A model generated the notes under the pieces. That model had not been told where the DNA came from, searched no databases, and was given only the letters and a program-made list of their open reading frames with translations. DNA of 64,000 nucleotides from an uncultured Brachyspira sp. (GTDB lineage Bacteria; Spirochaetota; Brachyspiria; Brachyspirales; Brachyspiraceae): NCBI RefSeq assembly GCF_944388875.1, contig NZ_CALXKQ010000006.1, positions 1-64,000 on the forward strand, read 5' to 3'. The translations under genes and the position numbers were made by a program. Of this stretch, positions 1-7,944 are shown one piece after another (position 1 is the stretch's first letter; the number at the start of each line of letters is the position of its first letter).

Positions 1-84
1 CGATAGTCGATAGTCGATAGTCGATAGTCGATAGTCGATAGTCGATAGTCGATAGTCGATAGTCGATAGTCGATAGTCGATAGT
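1..84. repeat. 12-copy CGATAGT heptamer tandem repeat
   Basis: Twelve perfect copies of the 7-base unit CGATAGT run from the left window edge to position 84, so the array may continue to the left. There is no sequence variation between copies. The unit length is not a multiple of three. On the minus strand the array lies directly downstream of a consensus promoter, so it would be transcribed as repeats of ACTATCG. Perfect short arrays of this kind are prone to slipped-strand length change. Confidence 0.97.
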
Positions 85-98
85 ATTATTTTATGCAT
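1..98 (-). other. possible 5' end of a leftward, leaderless coding region
   Basis: An ATG at 98-96 on the minus strand lies just past the -10 box at 105-110, where transcription would be expected to start. The frame stays open to the window edge because the heptamer array has no stop in any frame. It would encode MHKIIL followed by repeats of STIDYRL. There is no SD sequence, so a leaderless start would be needed. The gene itself lies outside the window. The alternative is that the array is untranslated leader. Confidence 0.22.
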
Positions 99-104
99 AC
101 CGTT

Positions 105-133
105 AGTATATATATAATTATTCTATTTGTCAA
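105..133 (-). promoter_or_regulatory. leftward sigma-70 type promoter, proximal copy
   Basis: On the minus strand TTGACA (133-128) is followed after 17 bp by TATACT (110-105). The -35 lies inside a 19-bp segment (115-133) that recurs exactly at 306-324. Confidence 0.6.
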
Positions 134-236
134 TATAAATATATCATATATGAACAATTTTTTAATATTTAAATACTAAAAATATAATATCACTTTTTCA
201 TATAATAAAATATATATAATAAACTTAATATAACGG

Positions 237-273
237 AATCAATAACTATTATAATAAATAATAGTTATTGATT
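237..273. other. perfect 16-bp inverted repeat between the two leftward promoters
   Basis: Bases 237-252 pair perfectly with 258-273 around the 5-base loop AATAA. The stem is AT-rich with few G-C pairs. It sits between the distal and proximal leftward promoters, so it could attenuate the distal transcript or serve as a protein-binding site. There is no run of T on the leftward side convincing enough to call it a terminator. Confidence 0.5.
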
Positions 274-296
274 GAATAATAAAAATAGGCATTGAA

Positions 297-324
297 AGTA
301 TACTGTAATTATTCTATTTGTCAA
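297..324 (-). promoter_or_regulatory. leftward sigma-70 type promoter, distal copy
   Basis: On the minus strand TTGACA (324-319) is followed after 16 bp by TATACT (302-297). It shares an exact 19-bp segment (306-324) with the proximal promoter, which suggests promoter duplication. Confidence 0.55.
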
Positions 325-379
325 CACTTGTTAATATATTTTTTATTGTTTATTAAAATTATTTGATTTTTTTATAAAC

Positions 380-408
380 TTGTTATATTTGTATTTTTAT
401 ATTAGAAT
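380..408 (+). promoter_or_regulatory. metH promoter
   Basis: TTGTTA (380-385), 17 bp, TAGAAT (403-408), giving a predicted start near 415 and a leader of about 27 nt before the metH ATG at 442. I see no riboswitch-sized leader. The rest of 85-441 is AT-rich DNA holding only the leftward promoters and the hairpin listed separately. Confidence 0.6.
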
Positions 409-441
409 ACTAAATATATTATAAAGAATTGGCGGTCATTT

Positions 442-3051
442 ATGGAAAATATAAAATATAAACTTAAAGAATTAATAAAAAAACAATATTTGATAATAGA
501 CGGAGCTACAGGCACAGAATTACAGAAAAAAGAAATAAGGAAAGAAGATTGGATTATAGACGGAAATAATTTAGAAGGATGCAATGAAGTACTAAATATA
601 ACAGCTCCAAATATAATGAAAGAAATACATATAGATTATTTAAATGCTAATGCCAATATAACAAAGACTAATAGTTTTGGGGCTATACCTTGGGTATTAA
701 GTGAATATGATATTGCTGATAAAACTTATGAACTTGCTAATAAGGCTGCTTTAATAGCCAATGAAGCTAGAGAAGAATATTTAAAAAATCATAATTCTAA
801 AGGAGATTTAAATAGAGATATTTTTATTGCAGGCAGTTTAGGACCTGGTGTAAAATTACCAAGTTTAGGACAAATTAGTTTCGATGAAATGTATAAAGGA
901 TATATAGAAGCTGCTAAGGGATTAATAGACGGAGGAGCAGACATTATACTTCTTGAAACAGCACAGGATGTTCTTCAGCTAAAATCTGCTATACTTGCAG
1001 TTAATGATGCAGCAAAAGAATTAAATAAAGAAATTCCAATAATGGTTTCTGTAACAATAGAAAAAGAAGGCACTATGCTTTTAGGCACTGATATAGAAAC
1101 AGCATATACAATACTTTCAAATTTAGATATATTTTCTATAGGTATGAACTGCGGTACAGGACCTGATATGGCGATGCGTCATATAAAAAAACTTTCAGAA
1201 ATATCATGTCTTCCAATATCAATACACAGCAATGCGGGACTTCCTGAAAACAGAGGAGGAAAAGCGTATTATAGTATGACTCCTGAAGAGTTTGCTGATA
1301 TTAATAGTGAGTTTTTTAATTTGGACGGACTTGCATTTATAGGAGGCTGCTGCGGTACTACTCCTCTCCATATAGAATCATTGGCTAAAAAAGTAAAAGG
1401 AGTAAAACCTAAAAATCCTGCATTAGAAAAACCTAGACCTTATATAGCAAGTCTTTTTAATGTTGTGAGCATTAAGCAAGAACCTGCCCCTTTAATGATT
1501 GGAGAAAGAAGCAATGCTACTGGAAGCAAAGTATTCAGAGAGCTTATGATTGCAGGCGATATGGACGGAATGCTTGATGTTGGTATAAAACAGGTTAAGG
1601 CTGGAAGCCATGCTATAGATGTTAATGCTGCTTGGGCTGGACGCGATGAAATAGAAGATATTACAAAAATTATTTCAGCTTATGTTAAACAAATTTCTCT
1701 GCCATTGGTTATTGATGCAATAAAACCTAATGTAATAGAGGCAGCTTTAAAAGTATATGGAGGAAAGCCCATAATAAACTCGGCTAATATGGAGCAGGGA
1801 GAAGAAAAATTTGATGCAATATGTTCTCTTGCTAAAAGATACGGTGCTTCTGTAATGCTTCTTACAATAGACGAAAAGGCTATGGCATTAACTTGCGAGG
1901 ATAAATTAAGAATGTGCAGCCGTATGTATGACAGAGCGGTTAATATACATAAAATTTTACCGCATGATATAATATTTGATCCTCTTACTTTTACGCTTGC
2001 AAGCGGCGATGAGAATAGTTTTTTAGCAGGTGTTGAAACTTTAAATGCTATAAAAGAATTATCAATTAAATATCCAGAAAGCTCAATAAGTTTAGGTGTA
2101 TCAAATATTTCATTTGGTCTTAAAGAAGAAGCTAGAAAAATAATGAACTCAGTATTTTTATATGAAGCAATTAATCATGGACTTACTACTGCTATAGTTA
2201 ATGTTGCTCAAATAATTCCTTTATCAAAAATAGATGAAAAAGAAATAGATCTGGCAAGAGAATTAATATATAATAAGAATAACAGCAAAGAGCCTCTTAT
2301 AAATTATATAAATCATTTCTCTGACAAAAAAGAAAAGAAAGAATTAAACAGTGAAGAAAATATAAAAAAGCCTATAAGAGAAGCCATAAGAGATGCTATG
2401 CTTGACGGCGAATGGAAAGATATGCAGATTTTATTAAACGAAGTGAAAGAAAACAGCGAAGAGTTTGGAGGAGAAAAATTATTTGCTCAGGCTATAATAG
2501 ATGAGATACTTCTTCCAACTATGGCTGATATCGGAGTAAAATTCGGAGAAGGTACTATACAGCTTCCATTTGTTTTGGGTTCTGCTGAAGTTATGAAAAA
2601 AAGTGTGGATTTTTTATCTGAGTTTTTGGAGAAGAAAAAGCAGGATAAAACAGCTAAAATAATACTTGGTACTGTGGCAGGAGATGTGCATGATGTTGGT
2701 AAAAATCTAGTTGAAATTATTATAAAAAATAACGGATTTGAAACAGTCAATCTTGGCACTAAAGTCCCTATAGAAAAGTTTTTAGAAGCATATCATGAAC
2801 ATAATGCTGACTGTATAGGTATGTCTGGACTTTTGGTAAAATCTACTGAAGTGATGAAGGATAATCTTGCATACATTAGAGATAAAGGATTAAAGATACC
2901 AATTCTGCTTGGAGGTGCAGCATTAACAAGAGAATTTGTAGAAAATGATTGTAAAAAAGTTTATGGGGACAGCGGTAAAATTTTCTACTGTAAAGATGGA
3001 TTTGATGATATACTTGCAATAAAGGAGATAATAGCAGACAGGGATAAATGA
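442..3051 (+). CDS. metH: cobalamin-dependent methionine synthase, catalytic part without reactivation domain
   Basis: The enzyme transfers a methyl group from 5-methyltetrahydrofolate through cobalamin to homocysteine. The domain order matches MetH. First is the homocysteine methyltransferase barrel (about 1-330), with zinc cysteines in MNCGTG (about 236) and GGCCGTTP (about 303). Next is the pterin-binding domain (about 350-620, GERSNATGSK, DVNAAWAGRDE), then the cobalamin cap (about 640-730). Last is the cobalamin domain with DVHDVGKN, whose histidine near 748 is the cobalt ligand, plus MSGLL and LLGGAA. At 869 residues it stops where the AdoMet-binding reactivation domain would begin in the roughly 1,200-residue E. 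coli protein. That domain is encoded by the next gene (3334-4146). The SD sequence is weak. Confidence 0.95.
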   Translation: MENIKYKLKELIKKQYLIIDGATGTELQKKEIRKEDWIIDGNNLEGCNEVLNITAPNIMKEIHIDYLNANANITKTNSFGAIPWVLSEYDIADKTYELANKAALIANEAREEYLKNHNSKGDLNRDIFIAGSLGPGVKLPSLGQISFDEMYKGYIEAAKGLIDGGADIILLETAQDVLQLKSAILAVNDAAKELNKEIPIMVSVTIEKEGTMLLGTDIETAYTILSNLDIFSIGMNCGTGPDMAMRHIKKLSEISCLPISIHSNAGLPENRGGKAYYSMTPEEFADINSEFFNLDGLAFIGGCCGTTPLHIESLAKKVKGVKPKNPALEKPRPYIASLFNVVSIKQEPAPLMIGERSNATGSKVFRELMIAGDMDGMLDVGIKQVKAGSHAIDVNAAWAGRDEIEDITKIISAYVKQISLPLVIDAIKPNVIEAALKVYGGKPIINSANMEQGEEKFDAICSLAKRYGASVMLLTIDEKAMALTCEDKLRMCSRMYDRAVNIHKILPHDIIFDPLTFTLASGDENSFLAGVETLNAIKELSIKYPESSISLGVSNISFGLKEEARKIMNSVFLYEAINHGLTTAIVNVAQIIPLSKIDEKEIDLARELIYNKNNSKEPLINYINHFSDKKEKKELNSEENIKKPIREAIRDAMLDGEWKDMQILLNEVKENSEEFGGEKLFAQAIIDEILLPTMADIGVKFGEGTIQLPFVLGSAEVMKKSVDFLSEFLEKKKQDKTAKIILGTVAGDVHDVGKNLVEIIIKNNGFETVNLGTKVPIEKFLEAYHEHNADCIGMSGLLVKSTEVMKDNLAYIRDKGLKIPILLGGAALTREFVENDCKKVYGDSGKIFYCKDGFDDILAIKEIIADRDK

Positions 3052-3131
3052 AAATAAATTCGATAATGTATCCACTTTTTCTAGTTTGCTGACATAACAA
3101 TGATAAAAAGTTATAATTAAAAAATAAGTAT

Positions 3132-3312
3132 GAAGCCAGATAGCTTATTACAGGCGGATGCGACCAAGTAGGCACCCTTACAGGTGACATAACAACAAAA
3201 AAAGCGAGAACGAGCAGAAACTATACGGCGAGTTCGAGCATAATAATAAATAGAAGTGAGCCGAAGCCAGCTAGTGAGTTTACTCGCTAGCTTATTACAG
3301 GCGTAGGCGAAT
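3132..3312. repeat. two degenerate copies of an intergenic repeat, the second with an inserted hairpin
   Basis: GAAGCCAG at 3132-3139 and 3263-3270 is followed in both places by TAGCTTATTACAGGCG (3141-3156 and 3288-3303). The first copy has one base between these blocks. The second has 17 bases, which form a 9-bp stem (270-278 with 283-291 of the 3,000 block, loop TTTA). TGACATAACAA also occurs twice (about 3090 and 3185). The segment is richer in GC than the flanks. It separates the two methionine synthase genes and has no credible coding potential. Confidence 0.75.
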
Positions 3313-3333
3313 ATAACAATAAAGGAAAGAATT

Positions 3334-4146
3334 ATGCCAGAAATAAATCACAAAAATCATGAACATTATGTAAATAAGCCTCCTTTCTATGGAAGAAAAG
3401 TTTTTGAGTTTAATAAAGATATAGAAAAAGAAGCTTTTGATATGATTAATAAGGTTAGGCTTTTTAGAGTTGGTTTTGGCTACTCTGCTAAAAATCAGGA
3501 TATGGAAAAATATAATGAGATGATTAAAACTAAAGTAGAGCCTAAATACGAAGAGATGAAAAAAAATATCATAGAAAATAATTTAATGGAAGTAGTAATG
3601 ATTTACGGATTTTATAAAACTACTACAGAAAATGACAAATTATATATATATGATGTTGATTTTGATACTAATCAATTAAAAGATGAAAAAATAGAAATAC
3701 CATTAGAGCGTATGGAAAATGAACCTTATAATTCTATAGTTGATTTCTTTGATAAGGAAGAAGATACTATAGGTTTTACTCTTGTAAGTCTTGGAACAAA
3801 ATTTGCTGATTTTTTGAAAGGGCTATATGATAATGACGATTATAAGGATTATTATTTCTATAATGCTATAGGAATACATATTATAGAAAATTATGTGGAT
3901 ATACTTCAAACTAATATGGATAATCTTTTAAATTTAAAAAATAATGGAAAAAGAAAACATGTAGGATGCAGATATTCTTTCGGTTATAAGGCCCTAAAAA
4001 ATATGTATGGAAACAGAATCATATTTGATAAATTAAAGCCAGAAGAGTTTAATGTTACGCTTACAGAAAGCTATATGATGTATCCAGAACTTAGTACATG
4101 TGCAATAGTTTCATTTTGCGAAGATGCTTATTATTTTGCTAATTAA
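3334..4146 (+). CDS. methionine synthase reactivation (AdoMet-binding) domain protein, stand-alone
   Basis: This 270-residue protein corresponds to the C-terminal activation domain of MetH, which methylates oxidised cobalamin from S-adenosylmethionine. Matching features in order are VMIYGFYKT (about 87-95, like VYGFFPA), DYKDYYFYNAIGIHIIENY (about 168-187, like the family DY helix), CRYSFGY (about 211-217, like RPxxGYP) and LTESYMMYPELS (about 248-259, like ESFAMWPGAS). The SD sequence AAGGAAAG lies 6 nt before the ATG. It follows the catalytic gene on the same strand after 282 bp of repeat-bearing DNA. Together the two genes make one split enzyme. This arrangement is known in some bacteria such as Thermotoga. 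The cysteine of the usual YPACPDH motif is absent. Confidence 0.85.
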   Translation: MPEINHKNHEHYVNKPPFYGRKVFEFNKDIEKEAFDMINKVRLFRVGFGYSAKNQDMEKYNEMIKTKVEPKYEEMKKNIIENNLMEVVMIYGFYKTTTENDKLYIYDVDFDTNQLKDEKIEIPLERMENEPYNSIVDFFDKEEDTIGFTLVSLGTKFADFLKGLYDNDDYKDYYFYNAIGIHIIENYVDILQTNMDNLLNLKNNGKRKHVGCRYSFGYKALKNMYGNRIIFDKLKPEEFNVTLTESYMMYPELSTCAIVSFCEDAYYFAN

Positions 4147-4314
4147 TATAATTAGTAATTTTATGGAATTAAGGTTTATTATTTGCATGTTCCGTTAATT
4201 ATTGTTATGTTAACTTTAATTATGAAAAAGTAATAATTTTATATATATTTTATTCATATTAAATTATGTTTTATACATGAATTATGATATTAAATTGATA
4301 TTTTATGTATAATA

Positions 4315-4345
4315 TTGACTTTATATAGAAATATAATATTATAAT
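4315..4345 (+). promoter_or_regulatory. promoter of the GT11-like gene
   Basis: TTGACT (4315-4320), 19 bp, TATAAT (4340-4345). The spacing is long by 2 bp. The site lies 27 bp before the start codon. Confidence 0.4.
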
Positions 4346-4371
4346 ACTTACATAACAATAATTAGAGGTAT

Positions 4372-5370
4372 ATGTCTATGTTATATAATAATTATAGAGA
4401 TTTAATAAATAAGAGAATAGCTTGGTTTATACCTATAAAAAGTTTAAGGGATAAATTTAGAAATATATTAGATGATATAGTTAATACTATGTATAAAATA
4501 GAATATCTAGTAGATAAAAATAATACTTTAGAAAACAAAGATGAACGCTTATTTATAATATGGCAATGCGATGGTTTTGCAGGTCAAATATGGAAATATA
4601 TATTGGGAGAATCTATAAAGCAGAATCAAAACAATATAAGAATAAAATATGATATAAGTTGGCATATAAATAATGGTAAAGATGCTTATGGTAAAGATAA
4701 AAGAGTTTTTGATTTAGTTAATTGTTTTCCAGATTTAAATATAGAGGTAGCAGAAAAAGAAGAATTAGAAATTTATAGAAGATTGTTTACATATAGAGGT
4801 CCATATAATTATGATATAGAAAACATAGTATTTACAAAAAAGAATGCATATCTTGATGGATATCCGAAGTTATTAAAACATGATATCAATATTATAAAAG
4901 AAAAACTTGATTTAGATAAGCATCTATTTCATAGACTTAAAGATGAAAATTTAAATGTATATAATATGATAGTTAACCATGAAGCATCTGTAACAGTTCA
5001 TATTAGAAGAGGAGATATAAATTTACATGGAGAGTATGCTTTTTTTAATAATAGTGATAAAGTATATAAGGAATATATAATAAAAGCTATTAATAAGATG
5101 ATTGATAAATTAAAACCTATTACCCCAAAATTTTTCTTTATTTCAAATGATATGAATTGGGTAAAAAATAATATATTAAATAATTTTAATAATTCTATTG
5201 ATTATTATGAAGTGAAAGGAAATGATGATCAAGTATATTTTGATTTATATTTGTTATCAAAAGGAAAAAATATGATATTAACTATAGGAGGATTTTCACA
5301 TTTTGGAAAATTTTTTAATAAAAATGAAAATCCTATAATTATTAGTCCAGATAATATAGATTCTATTTAA
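4372..5370 (+). CDS. GT11-like glycosyltransferase (fucosyltransferase family)
   Basis: It probably transfers a sugar from a nucleotide donor to a surface glycan. The best match is family GT11 (alpha-1,2-fucosyltransferases). An N-terminal block WQCDGFAGQIWKYILG (about 64-79) resembles the GGLGNQMFQYA motif. VHIRRGD (about 207-213) is the family donor-binding motif. FFFISNDMNWVK (about 260-271) and DLYLLSKGKNMILTIGGFS (about 288-306) match the later motifs, although the usual SSFSWW is GGFSHF here. The start at 4372 lies only 3 nt after AGAGG, so ATG 4378 (9 nt away) may be the true start. The gene stands alone between methionine genes, and its 3' end overlaps the convergent metF end by 8 bp. 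Donor and acceptor cannot be read from the sequence. Confidence 0.7.
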   Translation: MSMLYNNYRDLINKRIAWFIPIKSLRDKFRNILDDIVNTMYKIEYLVDKNNTLENKDERLFIIWQCDGFAGQIWKYILGESIKQNQNNIRIKYDISWHINNGKDAYGKDKRVFDLVNCFPDLNIEVAEKEELEIYRRLFTYRGPYNYDIENIVFTKKNAYLDGYPKLLKHDINIIKEKLDLDKHLFHRLKDENLNVYNMIVNHEASVTVHIRRGDINLHGEYAFFNNSDKVYKEYIIKAINKMIDKLKPITPKFFFISNDMNWVKNNILNNFNNSIDYYEVKGNDDQVYFDLYLLSKGKNMILTIGGFSHFGKFFNKNENPIIISPDNIDSI

Positions 5371-6289
5371 TATTTTTTAATAAATTAACAACAAAATCAT
5401 AATTGTTCATACTCATTATATGCATCTTTTTATGAACTTTAATCATACTGTTAAATAAATTAATAGATAATTCTTCCGCAGTCTTTTTTTCTTCTTCTGG
5501 AGATTTATCGCTGGCATCTTTTAATTTATTTAACCATTCTTCTGGTATATAAGCACCTGGAAGTTTATAATATATAAAATATGCAGTTTTGTAAGTTAAT
5601 ACTGGAAAAAATCCAGGTACAAGTATAGGTTTTTCTTTTAATGGAAGCTCATCTATCCATTTTAAAAATAATTCTAATTGACTAACCTCATATATTGGCT
5701 GTGTAAAAATTGCTTTTACCCCTGATCCAGCTTTTTTGGCTAATCTTAATTTTAATGTATCATTATTTTTAGCATAACTGTTTATAACACAAAACGGATA
5801 TATAGGCTTCAATTCTTCTTTAAAAGTAAACTCCCCTAAACTTTTTGAATTATTTAAATTATTGATTATTTTTATTAATAGTTCTGAATTACCTTCAAAT
5901 ACTCCTTTAGCTTGTTTCTGATTTCCATTAGCTACAGCATCTCCAGTAACAGCAAGCACCATTCTTATATCAAAATAATTAGCTCCTATTAAATCATTCT
6001 GCAATGCTATTGAATTTTTATCTCTCATAGTCTGAGTTGTTATAAACGGTTTATCATTATTTAATCTTTGCTGTAATTGTAAAGCAGCAAGTATAGATGA
6101 AATTTTTAAATTGGCAAAAGGAGAGTCAGTTACAACAAATGCATTTATATATTCATCTATTTTTGATTTACTTATTTTATCTTCTATATAGCTTAAATCA
6201 TATTTTGCCTGAGGTGAAATTTCCAATGTAAAAGTATATTCATTATTATTTTCTAATTTAGATATAAAATTTTCTACTTTATTATTCAT
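5363..6289 (-). CDS. metF: methylenetetrahydrofolate reductase
   Basis: MetF reduces 5,10-methylene- to 5-methyltetrahydrofolate with flavin, supplying the methyl donor for the nearby methionine synthase. The 308-residue length fits the bacterial family. FTLEISPQ (20-27) carries the expected catalytic glutamate (E23). LAVTGD (about 112-117) is the flavin-binding block. AGSGVKAIFTQPIY (about 188-201) matches the family GADFxxTQxxf motif. ATG 6289 is preceded by AGGA. It is convergent with the GT11-like gene. Its proximity to metH suggests a methionine/folate neighbourhood, but it is not in the same transcript. Confidence 0.88.
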   Translation of the reverse strand: MNNKVENFISKLENNNEYTFTLEISPQAKYDLSYIEDKISKSKIDEYINAFVVTDSPFANLKISSILAALQLQQRLNNDKPFITTQTMRDKNSIALQNDLIGANYFDIRMVLAVTGDAVANGNQKQAKGVFEGNSELLIKIINNLNNSKSLGEFTFKEELKPIYPFCVINSYAKNNDTLKLRLAKKAGSGVKAIFTQPIYEVSQLELFLKWIDELPLKEKPILVPGFFPVLTYKTAYFIYYKLPGAYIPEEWLNKLKDASDKSPEEEKKTAEELSINLFNSMIKVHKKMHIMSMNNYDFVVNLLKNIK

Positions 6290-6365
6290 ACTTATTTATC
6301 CTAATTATTATGTTTACTTAAATATCGTACTAGAAAAATAAAAAAAGTCAAACAAAAAAATCATA

Positions 6366-6393
6366 TTGAAGTTATATAAAAAAGGTATATACT
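6366..6393 (+). promoter_or_regulatory. MATE gene promoter
   Basis: TTGAAG (6366-6371), 16 bp, TATACT (6388-6393), 43 bp before the ATG at 6437. Confidence 0.4.
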
Positions 6394-6436
6394 TTGATAT
6401 ATTGCTTGGAATATATTTTATTAATAGGTATTTGAT

Positions 6437-7834
6437 ATGGAAAATGATATAGTTAATGATGATTATAAAAGGCAGGAATTAAAATATAAAGAATTAACGG
6501 AGAAACCTGTTGAAAAACTTGTAGCAAAAATGGCTGTTCCAACAATAATAAGCATGCTTACAACTTCATTCTATAATATGGCAGATACATTTTTCGTAAG
6601 CAAAATAAATACGCAATCAACAGCAGCCGTAGGTATAGTATTTTCTATGATGGCTGTTATACAGGCTATAGGCTTCTTTTTTGGACATGGTTCAGGTACA
6701 TATATTTCTATAAAGCTAGGTGCTAAAGATACTGCAGAAGCATCTAAAATGGCAGCTACTGGTTTTGTTTCTTCTATTATTATAGTGGGACTTTTTATAC
6801 TTATATTTGGAATAATATTTATAAAGCCCCTAGCCTATATTTTAGGATCAACAGAAACCATACTTCCTTATTCAATAGAATATATGAAGTATATTTTAAT
6901 AGGTGCTCCGTACATGACAGCTTTATTGGTGCTTAATAATCAATTAAGACTGCAGGGTAATGCAATTTTTGCTATGGTTGGACTTATAACAGGTGCCATA
7001 ACAAATATAATATTAGACCCCATACTTATATTTACTTTTTCTATGGGAATAAAAGGAGCGGCAATAGGAACTATAATAAGTCAGTTTATAGGTTTCTGTA
7101 TATTGTTAGTAGGTACTAATGTTTGGGGTACTTTGCCTATAAATTTAAGAGATTTTTCACCTAGTTTTCAAAAATATAAGGCAATTATAGCAGGAGGACT
7201 TCCAAGTCTTTGCAGACAAAGCATTGCCAGTGTATCAACTATGCTTTTAAATACTGCAGCAGGTCCGTTTGGAGATGCTGCAATAGCTGCTATTTCAATA
7301 GTAAATAGAGTGGCAATGTTTACAAATTCAGCAGTTATAGGTTTTGGTCAAGGATTTCAGCCTGTATGCGGTTTTAATTATGGAGCTAAAAAATATGACA
7401 GAGTTATTAAAGCATATTATTTCTGCATAAAAATATCTACTATAATACTTTTAATATTTTCCAGTATTATATTTATAAATGCTTTTCATATAGCAATGTC
7501 TTTTAATGATAAAGATGCTTTGCTTGTAGAAATTGCTTCAAGAACATTGAGATATCAGGCATTAACCATTCCATTATGGGGATTAATAACATTATCAAGC
7601 ATGATACTTCAGACAACAAGGAAAACATTTAGGGCTTCTTTACTTGCTGTATCAAAACAGGGGTTATTTTTAATACCAGTAATATTTATGCTTCCTAGAT
7701 TTTTTGGATTAACTGGTATAGAAACGGCACAGCCTGTTGCTGATTTTCTAACTTTTTTGCTTTCAATACCTCTTGGATACAGCATAATAAGAGAGATGAA
7801 ATTAGAAGTCAAAAACTCTGCAAAAATAGTTTAA
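6437..7834 (+). CDS. MATE family multidrug/metabolite exporter
   Basis: This 465-residue inner-membrane protein should exchange sodium or protons for drugs or metabolites. It has about 12 hydrophobic segments in two homologous halves (about 25-240 and 250-455). The N-terminal half starts with the family pattern PTIISMLTTSFYNMADTFFV. The second half contains GFGQGFQPVCGFNYGAKKYD (about 295-314), the typical QxxxGxNYGAxxxxR motif. There is no linked regulator. The 110 bp downstream are AT-rich and carry the promoter of the next operon. The substrate cannot be inferred. Confidence 0.9.
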   Translation: MENDIVNDDYKRQELKYKELTEKPVEKLVAKMAVPTIISMLTTSFYNMADTFFVSKINTQSTAAVGIVFSMMAVIQAIGFFFGHGSGTYISIKLGAKDTAEASKMAATGFVSSIIIVGLFILIFGIIFIKPLAYILGSTETILPYSIEYMKYILIGAPYMTALLVLNNQLRLQGNAIFAMVGLITGAITNIILDPILIFTFSMGIKGAAIGTIISQFIGFCILLVGTNVWGTLPINLRDFSPSFQKYKAIIAGGLPSLCRQSIASVSTMLLNTAAGPFGDAAIAAISIVNRVAMFTNSAVIGFGQGFQPVCGFNYGAKKYDRVIKAYYFCIKISTIILLIFSSIIFINAFHIAMSFNDKDALLVEIASRTLRYQALTIPLWGLITLSSMILQTTRKTFRASLLAVSKQGLFLIPVIFMLPRFFGLTGIETAQPVADFLTFLLSIPLGYSIIREMKLEVKNSAKIV

Positions 7835-7908
7835 CATAATATATTATAAATTGTTATATTTATGAATATGCTTTATTTTTTACTAAAACTAATATAAAAA
7901 ATTAATGC

Positions 7909-7936
7909 TTGAACTTTAATATTATAGGTATATAAT
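7909..7936 (+). promoter_or_regulatory. promoter of the 7945-13182 cluster, with almost no leader
   Basis: TTGAAC (7909-7914), 16 bp, TATAAT (7931-7936). The ATG at 7945 begins 9 bp past the -10, so the transcript would have at most 1-3 nt of leader. Confidence 0.5.
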
Positions 7937-7944
7937 AGAGAATT

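Noticed and set aside
1-84. CRISPR array
   Set aside because: The units are 7 bp and perfectly contiguous, with no spacers and no cas genes nearby.
85-441. Riboswitch controlling metH
   Set aside because: The predicted metH leader is only about 27 nt, too short for a cobalamin or SAM riboswitch, and no such motif is seen.
3051-3334. Frameshift or assembly break in a single full-length metH
   Set aside because: No leftover coding similarity is visible in the gap, and the second gene has its own SD and complete domain. A true split explains the data better.
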